This document shows positions 25,868 to 35,227 of a stretch of DNA of 64,000 bases, piece by piece. Within the stretch, counting starts at the first letter, position 1, and each line of letters begins with the position of its first letter. Under the pieces are notes generated by a model. The model saw only the letters and a list, made by a program, of their open reading frames with translations, did no database searches and was not told the origin of the DNA. A program made the translations under genes and the position numbers. Origin of the DNA: Desulfosediminicola flagellatus (GTDB lineage: Bacteria > Desulfobacterota > Desulfobulbia > Desulfobulbales > Desulfocapsaceae); the NCBI RefSeq assembly GCF_005116655.2, contig NZ_CP050698.1, positions 698,001-762,000 on the forward strand, in the 5' to 3' direction.

Positions 25868-28369
25868 TCACCCAATCATTTCCTCAAGCCCATAACCACG
25901 AATCTTCCTCCGTAGTGTATCCTTTGAGATTCCCAATTCCCGACAGGTTTTCATCTTCTTCCACTGATTGCGTTCAAGTGATTGTAGTATTGCCAACTTC
26001 TCTATATCTTCAAGTGACTTACCAGTTGAATCGTTGATTGAAAGCCCGGAGTTTATAGTGTTCTCGCTGGAAAGACTTTCTGGCAGGTGAGATGGCAGGA
26101 TATAGCCGCCGGGGCAGAGGATAAATCCATATTCGATGATATTTTCAAGCTCTCGGATATTGCCCGGGTAGTTAAAGCGCATGAGGATATTCATGACCTC
26201 ATCACTGACCCCAACAATGTCTTTTTGCTTTTCTGCTCTGAATTTATCGACAAAATGGTCTATAAGCAGCGGGATATCTTCAATCCGGTCTCTGAGTGGT
26301 GGAAGCTGTATTTTAACGACGTTTAAGCGGTAGAAAAGATCATCGCGAAAGTCGCCTTCTTTTACGAGTTGTGAGAGGTTGCGGTTGGTGGCGGCGAGTA
26401 TTCTGACATTGGCCTTGACCGGAACGTTGCTGCCAAGCGGTTCGTACTCTTTGTTCTGAAGTACACGAAGGAGTTTAACCTGAATGGACTGTGGAATATC
26501 GCCAATCTCATCAAGAAAGAGGGTGCCGCCTTCTGCTGCGGCAAAGCGGCCTTCTTTATCTTTTTTAGCATCGGTGAATGCCCCGGCTTTATAGCCGAAA
26601 AGTTCAGATTCGAGCAGTGTTTCGGGCAGTGCTCCGCAGTTGACAACCACGAATGGATTTTCGCTTTTTACTGAACTGTTATAGATGGCTCTGGCAATGA
26701 GCTCTTTACCTGTGCCGCTTTCTCCAAGAATAAGCACATTGCTCTCACTTCGGGCAATATCCGGCAATATCTGGAAGAGGCGTTGCATAGGTGGACTTTT
26801 ACTGATTATTGCGTCGAAGGTGAAATTCTTCATCAACTGCTGTCTGAGACTTATTTCTACACTGAGATCCCGAAAGGTCTCAACACCTCCAACAACATTT
26901 CCGTCCTGATCCAGAAGCGGGGCGGCGCAAATACTTACTGACGCGCATTCTCCATCTTTTGTCTGGATATTGATCGATCGGTTGGAAATGGGTGCCCCGG
27001 TATAGAGGCTTTCTGCAATTGCACAGTTCTTTCCACAAATAGAGGAGTGAAAGACATCGCTGCAGAATTCGCCGATCGCCTCTTCACGTTTCCAGCCGGT
27101 GATAAGTTCTGCTGCCATATTAAACGAGGTTATTCGCCAATCCCTGTCTACGGTAAAAACTCCATCCGCGACAGAATCCAGAATCAGGGTGGTCTGCTGG
27201 CGACTTGTGCTGTCTCTAAACGATTGAACGCCGCCAAGCGCATTGCCCTGCGGATCGAGAAATGGTGCCGCACTGGCACTCACCGGGATTGAAGCACCGC
27301 TTTTTCCGCGAATAAAGATTTCTTTATCGACGATTGTTGTTTTCTCATTCATGCAGGTCGTCAGTGTGCACTTATCCAAAGTGTTATCGGCGAGAAGGAC
27401 TTCGGCGCAAACTTTTCCCAGCACTTCCTGTGACTTCCAGCCGGTAATCTTTTCAGCGGCCTTATTAAATGATGTTATGACGGCATGTTCATCAACGGTG
27501 AATACTCCGTCTGCTACAGCATCAAGTATAATATCATGCTGAAGGGAGGCGGTAATATCACTGAATGTTTCTACTCCACCGATTATATTATTACTGAGAT
27601 CAACAAGCGGCGTTGCAGATATATGAACAGGAATTTGATGGCCGCTTTTGCTGGTGATGTAAAGGATTCTCCGTGTGATTCCCAGTGAACTGTTTATCGA
27701 ACTGGTAATGGGGCAATCTTTGCTGCAAAGCGAAGTGCGAAAAATTGTTCTGCACTTTTGGCCGATTGCTTCAGTTTTTGTCCAGCCTGTTATGCGCTCT
27801 GCTGCAACATTAAATGATGTGATCTTTCTATCGTGGTCTACTGTAAATACCCCTTCGGCAATCGAGTTCAGGGCCAGTCTGCTTGCAGCAAGCGGGGTAT
27901 TGAAATCTGTAAAATTGATGACTGCGCCAGCGATACTTCCCTTGTCATTTGGCAGAGCAATGATCTGAACCTGAAGCGGTGAATATTTTCCGGCAAAGGT
28001 ATGGTCCAGGCTGAAGTCGGCTGAGTTGCTTCCGTTTGGTTCTGCTATGCGTACCAGCTGTTTACATAATGTTGCGTAACGATTATCGGAGCCGAACAGA
28101 AGAAGGAAATTTTTACCAATGATGTCTGCAGCCTGCTTGCTGAAAAGATAGGCAGCTGAAGGACTGCAGGAGGTAATATTCAGGTCACCGTCAACAGTGA
28201 TATGTCCGCTGTCTGAGAGGGGAGCCTTTTGATGAAAGAGATGAAACATGTATAACCTCTGCAGTGCCGTACGATTGCTCGTTAGGTCTGCTGCTTTTGC
28301 AATAGGTTTATAGCGCGTGGGATTCTCAGAAGCCGATATAAGAATATCATAGATATGTTGCATATGCAC
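25868..28369 (-). CDS. Sigma-54 activator with four PAS domains, three carrying cysteine clusters
   Basis: An 833-residue regulator. A first PAS (about 45-155) is followed by three tandem, mutually similar PAS repeats (about 165-275, 280-390, 395-505), each with GVFTVD...ITSFN.AAE.ITGW. Each carries a cysteine set (for example CSKDCP, CTLTTC, CGKNCA) where redox or metal sensing could occur. The AAA+ domain has GESGTGKELIARAIYNSS (Walker A), the sigma-54 contact loop as GAFTDA instead of GAFTGA, and GGTLFLDEIGDI (Walker B). A Fis-type HTH closes it (KKMKTCRELGISKDTLRRKI). There is no receiver, so control is by direct sensing in the PAS domains. It is divergent from the kinase/NtrC pair. Confidence 0.92.
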   Translation of the reverse strand: MHMQHIYDILISASENPTRYKPIAKAADLTSNRTALQRLYMFHLFHQKAPLSDSGHITVDGDLNITSCSPSAAYLFSKQAADIIGKNFLLLFGSDNRYATLCKQLVRIAEPNGSNSADFSLDHTFAGKYSPLQVQIIALPNDKGSIAGAVINFTDFNTPLAASRLALNSIAEGVFTVDHDRKITSFNVAAERITGWTKTEAIGQKCRTIFRTSLCSKDCPITSSINSSLGITRRILYITSKSGHQIPVHISATPLVDLSNNIIGGVETFSDITASLQHDIILDAVADGVFTVDEHAVITSFNKAAEKITGWKSQEVLGKVCAEVLLADNTLDKCTLTTCMNEKTTIVDKEIFIRGKSGASIPVSASAAPFLDPQGNALGGVQSFRDSTSRQQTTLILDSVADGVFTVDRDWRITSFNMAAELITGWKREEAIGEFCSDVFHSSICGKNCAIAESLYTGAPISNRSINIQTKDGECASVSICAAPLLDQDGNVVGGVETFRDLSVEISLRQQLMKNFTFDAIISKSPPMQRLFQILPDIARSESNVLILGESGTGKELIARAIYNSSVKSENPFVVVNCGALPETLLESELFGYKAGAFTDAKKDKEGRFAAAEGGTLFLDEIGDIPQSIQVKLLRVLQNKEYEPLGSNVPVKANVRILAATNRNLSQLVKEGDFRDDLFYRLNVVKIQLPPLRDRIEDIPLLIDHFVDKFRAEKQKDIVGVSDEVMNILMRFNYPGNIRELENIIEYGFILCPGGYILPSHLPESLSSENTINSGLSINDSTGKSLEDIEKLAILQSLERNQWKKMKTCRELGISKDTLRRKIRGYGLEEMIG

Positions 28370-28543
28370 GTAAAATACTGGTATTATGTCGCTGTGTTGA
28401 CAGTTGAATGCAGTAAAAAAGGTGAATGACGAAGTTCATCCAGTAAGATGTGTTACGGTGTGATAATAGGTTAGGTGGTTGGCCTGAAAACGTTGTTATA
28501 AAACATAGCTGGATTAACCTGGGAAATGAGGGAGCATTTCTAT

Positions 28544-29698
28544 ATGAATATTGATTGTCCACCTTTAAGCGATAAAAAGGATACTCCCGATACCGACACA
28601 CAGCGACGCTCTGGCAGTGTGCCGGCAAGTGCAGCTATTGAGCTGTTTCATGCGATTCAGGATCCTGTATTGCTCGTAACTCCGGAAGGGACGATCCTGG
28701 AGGTGAACGATGCACTTTTACAGGCTGCAGGGAAAACGCGTGATGAAGTGGTTGGGGCTGGAATTTGTGAGATTATTCACGGAGGGCGCTGGCCGCATAT
28801 CAAGTGCCCTTTAGAAGAGTTTCTTCTTACCTGTTCTTCACGAATGGAGGATACGAGGCTTCCAGGGCTTGGTGGTAATTTTTCGCTCACCATTAAGCCG
28901 GTGCAGAATATAGAAGACAACGAAGAGCAAAAAATACTGCTTATTGCCAGGCAACTCACTAAGGATGAGGTACGTAAGGTCGATTCGATCCGCACTGCGC
29001 AACTTGCTGCGATAGGTGAGCTGGCAGCTGGAGTTGCCCATGAGGTGAATAACCCGATAAACGGGATAATCAATTTTGCCCAGCTGTTACTCGATGATTG
29101 TCCGAAGGGAGGCGACCAGGCACTTCTTTTAGAGAAAATTGTTCAGGAAGGTGAGCGGATAGCGCAAATTATCTATAACCTGCTCTCATTCTCAAGAGAA
29201 AATGAGAATGTAAGGGGGCTGGTCGATCTTAACGAAGTAGTTAAAGATTGTATTGCGCTGGTGGAGCATCAGCTTAATCGAGATGGTATTGAGCTGGTAT
29301 TCAGCCATCATGAACCATCGTGCCTTATCGTTGGCAACTATTCCCAACTTCAGCAGGTGGTGCTCAACCTGATCAGTAACAGCAGATACGCATTGAATGA
29401 ACGCTATAATACGCCCGTTAAAGAGAAGCGCATAGAAATTTCCTGCCAGCCAATAGAAATCGAAGCAAAGCCATATTTCAGGTTAACGGTGAGAGATTTA
29501 GGTACAGGGATTCCGCAGGGTATTCTCGATAAAATGTTCGAACCATTTTTTACCAGCAAACCGGCGGGGCAGGGCTCGGGGCTGGGGTTAAGTATCAGTT
29601 ATGGCATAGTATCGAATCATAAAGGTACTTTACGGGTCGATTCAATGCTCAACCAGTACACAGATATGATAGTAGAAATACCGGCATCGGAGAGCTAA
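28544..29698 (+). CDS. PAS sensor histidine kinase of the NtrB type
   Basis: A ~384-residue soluble kinase. The PAS domain (about 30-140) contains IQDPVLLVTPEGTILEVND and the cysteine pattern CEIIHGGRWPHIKCP, similar to the PAS domains of the divergent sigma-54 activator. HisKA has IGELAAGVAHEVNNPINGII with the phosphoacceptor His. HATPase_c has NLISNSRYALNE, DLGTGIP and GSGLGLSISYG. ATG 28544 is preferred over 28526 because GAGGGA precedes it. Its stop overlaps the start of the NtrC-type regulator (TAATG at 29696-29700), so the two form a cognate pair. There are no membrane segments, so the signal is cytosolic, perhaps redox or metal through the PAS cysteines. Confidence 0.92.
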   Translation: MNIDCPPLSDKKDTPDTDTQRRSGSVPASAAIELFHAIQDPVLLVTPEGTILEVNDALLQAAGKTRDEVVGAGICEIIHGGRWPHIKCPLEEFLLTCSSRMEDTRLPGLGGNFSLTIKPVQNIEDNEEQKILLIARQLTKDEVRKVDSIRTAQLAAIGELAAGVAHEVNNPINGIINFAQLLLDDCPKGGDQALLLEKIVQEGERIAQIIYNLLSFSRENENVRGLVDLNEVVKDCIALVEHQLNRDGIELVFSHHEPSCLIVGNYSQLQQVVLNLISNSRYALNERYNTPVKEKRIEISCQPIEIEAKPYFRLTVRDLGTGIPQGILDKMFEPFFTSKPAGQGSGLGLSISYGIVSNHKGTLRVDSMLNQYTDMIVEIPASES

Positions 29699-31488
29699 TG
29701 GCTGAAAATAGGGAAAATATCCACATCCTGATTGTGGATGACGAAGAGAGTATTCGTTACACCTTCAAAATGTTTTTGAAGCGCGAAGGGTATGGCTTCA
29801 TAACAACAGCCGCAACCCTTGAAGATGCAATTGCTGCGCTTGAAAAAGAACAGTTTGATCTTGTCGTCAGTGATATCGTGCTCGAAGGCAAATCGGGAAC
29901 TACCTTGCTTAAATACATTCAGGAGGCTGGTATAGAGTGTCCTGTGGTTATGATAACCGGATTTCCGAACCTGAAGACAGCGGCTGAAGCTGTTCGATAT
30001 GGTGCTTTTGATTATATTTCAAAACCTGTGAATAAAGAGACACTGCTCAGGTTCGTCCGTCAGGCGCTCAAACACTGGGAGCTTGAGCAGGAGCGAAAAT
30101 CCCTGCAGCAGGAAAACGAAAAGTACAGAAGGTATCTTGAGGTAATCTTCAGCTCTGTTTCAGATGCAATTATCACGGTTGATGATGAAATGAACATCAT
30201 TCAGCTTAATGATACTGCACGGCGCTGGTGTTCTGAGATGCTTCCGCAGGGAGCACATAATAAAAACTTAGCAAGCCTTACAGGGAATATGGCCGTTGCC
30301 TGCTTCAACGATGCTCAGGCAGTCATCACAAAAGGTGTAACGGTTCGTGAACATCAGGTGGAATGTTCGTGTTCAGGCGGTGAGAAACGGATGGTCAGTC
30401 TGACCGCAGCACCATTACGTGATGTAACTGAAGAGCTTACAGGCGCAGTGCTGGTGGTGCGGGATATTACCCTCGGTGTTCCTGAAGAGAATACATTTAC
30501 CGGTAGAGACAGGTTTCATGGTTTTGTAGGACGCAGCGCCGTGATGCAAGGCGTATATAGCCTGATAGAGAATGTGGGCAAGGTAGACACAGCAGTTCTC
30601 ATAACAGGTGAATCAGGTACGGGAAAAGAGATCGCGGCAGAAGCGTTGCATACTGAGAGCAAACGAAAGCATATGCCGCTTATAAAGGTAGATTGTGCTT
30701 CAGTACAGGAAGAACTGCTTGAAAGTGAATTGTTCGGCCATAAAAAAGGATCTTTTACCGGTGCTGATAGAGATAGGCCGGGAAGGCTTCTGCAGGCCGA
30801 TAAAGGTACACTCTTTCTTGATGAGATCGGCGATATTTCGCCCCGCATGCAATTGCGGCTTCTTCGCTTTCTACAGGAGCAGACCTTTACCCCGGTAGGT
30901 GAGGATATGCCTATCCAGGTAGATGTGCGGGTTATTGCTGCGACCAACGTCGATCTCCAGAAAAAAGTTCGTGAAGGACAGTTTAGAGAAGATCTCTATT
31001 ATCGCCTCAAGGTGGTTGAGATTAATATGCCGCCACTCCGTGAACGAAACGATTGTATTCAACTGTTAGTTCACCATTTTCTGACCTATTTTGCCGACAA
31101 GCTTGGAAGGAATGTCTATTCAGTTTCAGACCAGGCTATGCAGATGCTGGTGAACTATTCCTGGCCTGGGAATGTACGTGAACTGCGCCATGTAATAGAG
31201 CGCGGTTGTGTAATGTGTACAGGTACAACGATGCTCATCGAACATCTGCCCCATGAGTTACACAAAAAGGAAAACACCAGAAATTATTCATCAGCACTAC
31301 CGACAGACCCGTTATCAAATACTATAAGAGTACCGGAAACACCAATACGCAGTGAAAAAGAAACTATCCTGATGATATTGAGCCAGGTCGGCGGTAACAA
31401 GGCAAAAGCTGCCAGATTGCTCGGTATGGATAGATCAACATTATACCGAAAACTAAAACGGTATAACGTGAGTGTTGAAGACCTCTGA
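29698..31488 (+). CDS. NtrC-type response regulator with inserted PAS domain
   Basis: A 596-residue regulator. The receiver (5-120) has IVDDEESIRYT, phosphoacceptor Asp in LVVSDIVLEGKSG and SKPVN. A PAS domain (about 145-260) sits between receiver and ATPase, which is not usual for NtrC. The AAA+ domain has GESGTGKEIAAEALH, a GSFTGA loop (variant of GAFTGA) and GTLFLDEIGDISPR. The C-terminal Fis-type HTH ends in GNKAKAARLLGMDRSTLYRKL. It overlaps the kinase gene by one base and is co-translated. Targets are sigma-54 promoters elsewhere or the divergent gene; the 28370-28543 spacer shows no good TGGCAC/TTGC pair. Confidence 0.93.
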   Translation: MAENRENIHILIVDDEESIRYTFKMFLKREGYGFITTAATLEDAIAALEKEQFDLVVSDIVLEGKSGTTLLKYIQEAGIECPVVMITGFPNLKTAAEAVRYGAFDYISKPVNKETLLRFVRQALKHWELEQERKSLQQENEKYRRYLEVIFSSVSDAIITVDDEMNIIQLNDTARRWCSEMLPQGAHNKNLASLTGNMAVACFNDAQAVITKGVTVREHQVECSCSGGEKRMVSLTAAPLRDVTEELTGAVLVVRDITLGVPEENTFTGRDRFHGFVGRSAVMQGVYSLIENVGKVDTAVLITGESGTGKEIAAEALHTESKRKHMPLIKVDCASVQEELLESELFGHKKGSFTGADRDRPGRLLQADKGTLFLDEIGDISPRMQLRLLRFLQEQTFTPVGEDMPIQVDVRVIAATNVDLQKKVREGQFREDLYYRLKVVEINMPPLRERNDCIQLLVHHFLTYFADKLGRNVYSVSDQAMQMLVNYSWPGNVRELRHVIERGCVMCTGTTMLIEHLPHELHKKENTRNYSSALPTDPLSNTIRVPETPIRSEKETILMILSQVGGNKAKAARLLGMDRSTLYRKLKRYNVSVEDL

Positions 31489-31640
31489 GAGCATCATGAA
31501 ACGCATGGGTGCAATGGTCATACCGATGTAATATGTGGTGTGTTATTGTAGATGTTGTAAGGATTCTGTAAGCTTAGGCATATAAACTCGTGGCTTTAGT
31601 TGGTGTCACATTGAATAGAATTATTTTCATGGGAGAGGAT

Positions 31641-32642
31641 ATGTCTGAGGGCAAACAACAACGGTGGATTTCCGGCTTTTGGCGAAGGATTATCGCATTA
31701 GTTATAGATAGTATACTTCTTGGGATTGTTGGCCAATGTATTGGGTTAATTCTTGAGACTACTTTTGTAGCAATGGGCAACTGGGGGCGTTTTGTCGGAT
31801 TCTTTATTGCATTAGCATATTTCGGTATTTTTAATAGCAAGCTTGTCAATGGGCAGACATTCGGCAAAAAAATTCTCAATATTCGGGTGGTAGGTTCAAA
31901 TAATGAACCACTTGAAGTTCCAAAATCGATAGCCAGATATTCAGTTTTAGCAATTCCCTTTTCTCTGAATGGGATGCAGTTTCCTGATGAGTTTTTAACC
32001 TCATTTTTGATATATATACTTGCTATGATTGTTTTCGGTGGCTTGGCATCGGTAATATATCTTTATATATTTAATCGGGTAACACGGCAGTCATTGCATG
32101 ATATTGCGGTTGGATCATATGTTGTAAACGTTGGTGTTGAGCAGCAATTTGTCGAAAGCGTCTGGAAACCCCACTTCGTCATTGTCGCCCTATTTTTTAT
32201 TACTGCTGCTGTTGTTCCCGTATTTACACTTAATATGGCAGAACAGGAACCATTTGTTAATCTAATGGCCAGCAGGAAGGCCTTAATGGAATATCCTTCT
32301 GTACAGTTTGCTGGTGTTTCATATGGGAAAAGTATATTTACCTCAAGCGATTCCGGAACCACTGAAACCACCTACACAAGTGCCAAAGTCACCCTTTTGA
32401 AAAACGATATAGCAAATGAGGAACTTGCACGTTTACTTGCTATATCTATAGTGGATAATTATCCAGAATCTATTCAAAAAGATGTGATGCAAATACATCT
32501 GGTTTATGGGTTCGATATTGGAATCGCATCGCGATGGAACACCCATAGTCACAGGTTTAATCCACGTGAATTGCGTTCTGAACGAAGTCCAGTGGCCGTA
32601 GACTCTATCGGAACCGATGTGGATCACTCTACTCCCCAATAG
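31641..32642 (+). CDS. RDD-family membrane protein
   Basis: A ~333-residue integral membrane protein. The RDD domain spans about residues 10-170: WRRIIALVIDSILLG (Arg-Asp pair in the first helix), VNGQTFGKKILNIRVVG and RQSLHDIAVGSYVV. A further transmembrane segment (about 185-205) follows, then a ~120-residue hydrophilic C-terminal domain not seen in short RDD proteins. RDD proteins are mostly uncharacterised; some affect ion exchange. ATG 31641 follows GGAGAGG; an in-frame upstream ATG at 31590 is less likely. The gene stands alone after the kinase/NtrC pair. Confidence 0.82.
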   Translation: MSEGKQQRWISGFWRRIIALVIDSILLGIVGQCIGLILETTFVAMGNWGRFVGFFIALAYFGIFNSKLVNGQTFGKKILNIRVVGSNNEPLEVPKSIARYSVLAIPFSLNGMQFPDEFLTSFLIYILAMIVFGGLASVIYLYIFNRVTRQSLHDIAVGSYVVNVGVEQQFVESVWKPHFVIVALFFITAAVVPVFTLNMAEQEPFVNLMASRKALMEYPSVQFAGVSYGKSIFTSSDSGTTETTYTSAKVTLLKNDIANEELARLLAISIVDNYPESIQKDVMQIHLVYGFDIGIASRWNTHSHRFNPRELRSERSPVAVDSIGTDVDHSTPQ

Positions 32643-32851
32643 ACCTGAAAATATATATTCTCTGCCAATATTAGCATCTTTGCACAAGGACAATACCGTG
32701 CATATTACTTTTGTTGAGTGGTGTGTTCTTTATGCTTGATTTGGCTGGTCATCTGGATGAGAGACTAAATTCTATTGATTTCTGAACAGCATGTCGCGTT
32801 AACCGACTTTTCTGTATAACATGTCCGAGACATATCATAAAAGTGAACATT

Positions 32852-33754
32852 ATGAAGCAATATACGCTTTACCAAATTGATGCTTTCACCAAAACGAAAT
32901 TTAAGGGCAATCCGGCTGGTGTGGTTGTAAATGCAGATGGGCTATCAGAAAAACAGATGCAGGCTATTGCACGAGAATTGAATAATTCTGAAACGGCATT
33001 TTTGTTTCGCCCGGATGACGACAGTTGTGACGGAATCATACGATACTTTACGCCGACTATAGAAGTTCCTATCTGCGGTCATGCAACAATAGCTGCAATG
33101 TATGCTAAAGCGATCGAAGAAGAAACCGGGTCGTGTGTTCTTAAGATGAAGACAAACGTTGGTGTGCTTCCTTTTGAGATAGTGAGATCAGGTGAAGCTA
33201 TAAAAGTGTGGATGACTCAGGGGCAAATTAAGATTGATCCACCCATGCCCGAAGATGTAGAGCAGCAAATAGTAGAGTATCTCGGTCTTGTGCCTGACGA
33301 TCGTGATACACGATGCCCAGTACAAATAGTATCAGCCGGTCACTCTAAAGTGATGATTGGCATTACAAGCAGGAACAGGCTTAATGCCCTCGAACCTAAT
33401 TTTCAGAAGTTGGCAGAGCTTAGCTCGATCATCCATTGCAATGGCTATTTTGTTTTTACGCTCAACTCAGATGATTCAGATATTTTAAGCTATGGCAGAA
33501 TGTTTGCGCCTGCAATTGGTATCAATGAAGATCCTGTGACAGGCAATGCAAATGGACCACTTGGCGCCTATCTGGTTCACAATAAACTGGTAGACACAGA
33601 GTCTGATATCTTAACTTTCAAAGGTGCTCAGGGCGAAGCCATAGGAAGGGAAGGCTGTGTTGAAGTATCTGTATCAATAATAGATGGGGTACCCAGCCTG
33701 ATAAGAATTGCCGGTGAAGCTGTAACACTCTTCAAAACATCAATTGAACTTTAA
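32852..33754 (+). CDS. PhzF-family isomerase-like protein
   Basis: A 300-residue protein of the PhzF/YddE fold (diaminopimelate-epimerase-like). It starts YQIDAFTKTKFKGNPAGVVV, and the conserved NNSETAFLF holds the catalytic Glu. PICGHATIA and EDPVTGNANGPLGAYL complete the two-lobe active site. PhzF enzymes isomerise trans-2,3-dihydro-3-hydroxyanthranilate in phenazine synthesis, but most family members have unknown substrates and no other phenazine gene is present. ATG 32852 starts at the conserved N-terminus; a GTG 9 bases upstream is also possible. It stands as a single gene. Confidence 0.9.
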   Translation: MKQYTLYQIDAFTKTKFKGNPAGVVVNADGLSEKQMQAIARELNNSETAFLFRPDDDSCDGIIRYFTPTIEVPICGHATIAAMYAKAIEEETGSCVLKMKTNVGVLPFEIVRSGEAIKVWMTQGQIKIDPPMPEDVEQQIVEYLGLVPDDRDTRCPVQIVSAGHSKVMIGITSRNRLNALEPNFQKLAELSSIIHCNGYFVFTLNSDDSDILSYGRMFAPAIGINEDPVTGNANGPLGAYLVHNKLVDTESDILTFKGAQGEAIGREGCVEVSVSIIDGVPSLIRIAGEAVTLFKTSIEL

Positions 33755-33957
33755 TGTAGTCTCATCTTTCGTTCATCGAAGGATCTAATTTTCAGTATAA
33801 CGCTCTGACCCCGTAAAGGGCCGTTTTCGAATGAGACCGAGTTTGATTTTCTTAATAATAAACTGCACATAAAATCAATAGTATATATGTGATTATTCCT
33901 GTGCCTGTGTGAGCGGTAATAAAATATAATTGACAATTGTCACAATGTATTACATGC

Positions 33958-33977
33958 TAGAACGAACGTTCGTTCTA
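33958..33977. promoter_or_regulatory. 20-bp perfect palindrome upstream of tetR, likely operator
   Basis: TAGAACGAACGTTCGTTCTA is fully self-complementary and ends 22 bases before the TetR start. A second palindrome TGACAATTGTCA (33931-33942) overlaps a TTGACA hexamer (33930-33935). TetR proteins usually bind such 15-20 bp palindromes and repress their own gene. Confidence 0.75.
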
Positions 33978-33999
33978 ATGCTCGTTCCAAGGAGAAACG

Positions 34000-34578
34000 A
34001 TGAGTGAAATTGAAACAATAGATAGAAAAGAGCTCGTGTTATCGGTAGCTTTGAGACTGTTTTCAGAGCGAGGATATTTCAACACCTCTGTTCATGATAT
34101 ACAGAAACAGGCCAATGTCAGCATTGGGTCAATCTATCATCATTTTGGCAATAAAGAAGCAATCGCTAAGGCACTGTTTACGCATATAGAATCGAACATG
34201 AGTCAGGTGATATCGCAAGTCATGTCCACACACCAGACAAGCCATGATCGATGCAGAACTGTGATGGAGTATCTTTTTGAAACAACAGAAAAAGACAGAG
34301 ATGCAATGCATTATATGCTTTATGCCAAACATCAGGAATTTATGCCGGAGGAAAAGCCGGTATGTTCTTCCCGTCCCTTTACTTTTATGAAACAGATGAT
34401 AATTGAAGGTATTGAAGCGGGTGAAATACGCAGAATAGATCCAAACGTTGCCGCAGTTGCCATCTTCGGAGGAGCAATCCGACTCATCTTTTTACGTCTT
34501 GATGGTGTTCTCGAAAATCCACTTCCTTCCTATTTGGAAGAATGCTGGGAATGTGCCTGGAAAGGTGTTGCTGCGTGA
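34000..34578 (+). CDS. TetR-family transcriptional regulator
   Basis: A 192-residue repressor. The N-terminal TetR HTH is clear: LSVALRLFSERGYFNTSVHDI and KQANVSIGSIYHHFGNKEAIAKALF. The C-terminal ligand domain (about 75-190) is variable and does not reveal the inducer. AAGGAG (33989-33994) precedes the ATG by 5 bases. The palindrome at 33958-33977 just upstream points to self-repression. The DsrE-like gene follows in the same direction after 52 bases with its own ribosome site and is the likely second member of the transcription unit. Confidence 0.9.
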   Translation: MSEIETIDRKELVLSVALRLFSERGYFNTSVHDIQKQANVSIGSIYHHFGNKEAIAKALFTHIESNMSQVISQVMSTHQTSHDRCRTVMEYLFETTEKDRDAMHYMLYAKHQEFMPEEKPVCSSRPFTFMKQMIIEGIEAGEIRRIDPNVAAVAIFGGAIRLIFLRLDGVLENPLPSYLEECWECAWKGVAA

Positions 34579-34630
34579 AATATTTTCATCACAACAACAA
34601 AAAAAATCGATCCACAGAAAAGGAGGAATC

Positions 34631-35134
34631 ATGAAATCTACTTTTTACACGGTGATAGTATCAATTCTGGTGTGTATGGGTATCGGAATGTCAACACCGG
34701 CATTTTCTGGTCAATATAATGACACCAATGCTTTAGAAGGCTTGACTAGCGCAAAAACGCTCTTCGATATCAACCTGAAAGATGCCAAATCACTCGAATT
34801 GTATTTGGGCGTTATAAAAAAGACTCACGAAGACATAATCCGGCAGGGGCTTAAACCGGAGATCGTCATTGCATTCCGTGGAGCTACTGTGAGACTTATC
34901 AACACTGAGACATGGTCTTTTTCAGATGAGGATCAGCAGAGTCTGGCCAGATCAACAATCCTTTTAAAAGAACTTCGGGACCTCGGTATACGACAGGAGG
35001 CGTGCTCAATTGCGACAAACCTGTACAAAATTGACAACAGCACAATTCTTCCTGGAATACATGTTGTGGGCAACACCTTTGTATCGCTTACCGGATATCA
35101 GGGAAAAGGATATGCTCTGGTGCCTATTCAATAA
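34631..35134 (+). CDS. Exported DsrE/DsrF-like protein
   Basis: A 167-residue protein with a signal peptide (MKSTFYTVIV..., cleavage near PAFSG). The rest fits the DsrE/DsrF/TusD-like fold: ETIV-type strand EIVIAFRGATVRLI, then an active-region LRDLGIRQEACSIATNLYKI where DsrE proteins often place a functional Cys, and a C-terminal hydrophobic GNTFVSLTGYQGKGYALVPI. Periplasmic DsrE relatives are linked to sulfur-compound chemistry but have no fixed role. AGGAGG precedes the ATG by 4 bases. It sits 52 bases after tetR and is probably under its control. Confidence 0.75.
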   Translation: MKSTFYTVIVSILVCMGIGMSTPAFSGQYNDTNALEGLTSAKTLFDINLKDAKSLELYLGVIKKTHEDIIRQGLKPEIVIAFRGATVRLINTETWSFSDEDQQSLARSTILLKELRDLGIRQEACSIATNLYKIDNSTILPGIHVVGNTFVSLTGYQGKGYALVPIQ

Positions 35135-35176
35135 CCAGGTGGTTGTCTGAGAATGGCCTTTCTTCACAACTCGTAG

Positions 35177-35206
35177 GTAGTGAGCTTTCGCATAGAAACT
35201 CACTAC
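35177..35206. repeat. Inverted repeat GTAGTGAG / CTCACTAC
   Basis: Perfect 8-bp arms at 35177-35184 and 35199-35206. A degenerate MITE-like end (TGTCTGAGAATGGCC, 35153-35167) lies just before it, so both may be remnants of one element. It could also terminate the DsrE-like transcript. Confidence 0.4.
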
Positions 35207-35227
35207 TCAATTCACTGGAAATAAAAA

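Noticed and set aside
26575..26600. GAFTDA loop of the multi-PAS activator as a disabling defect
   Set aside because: Variants at this position occur in functional sigma-54 activators, so loss of function cannot be claimed from sequence.
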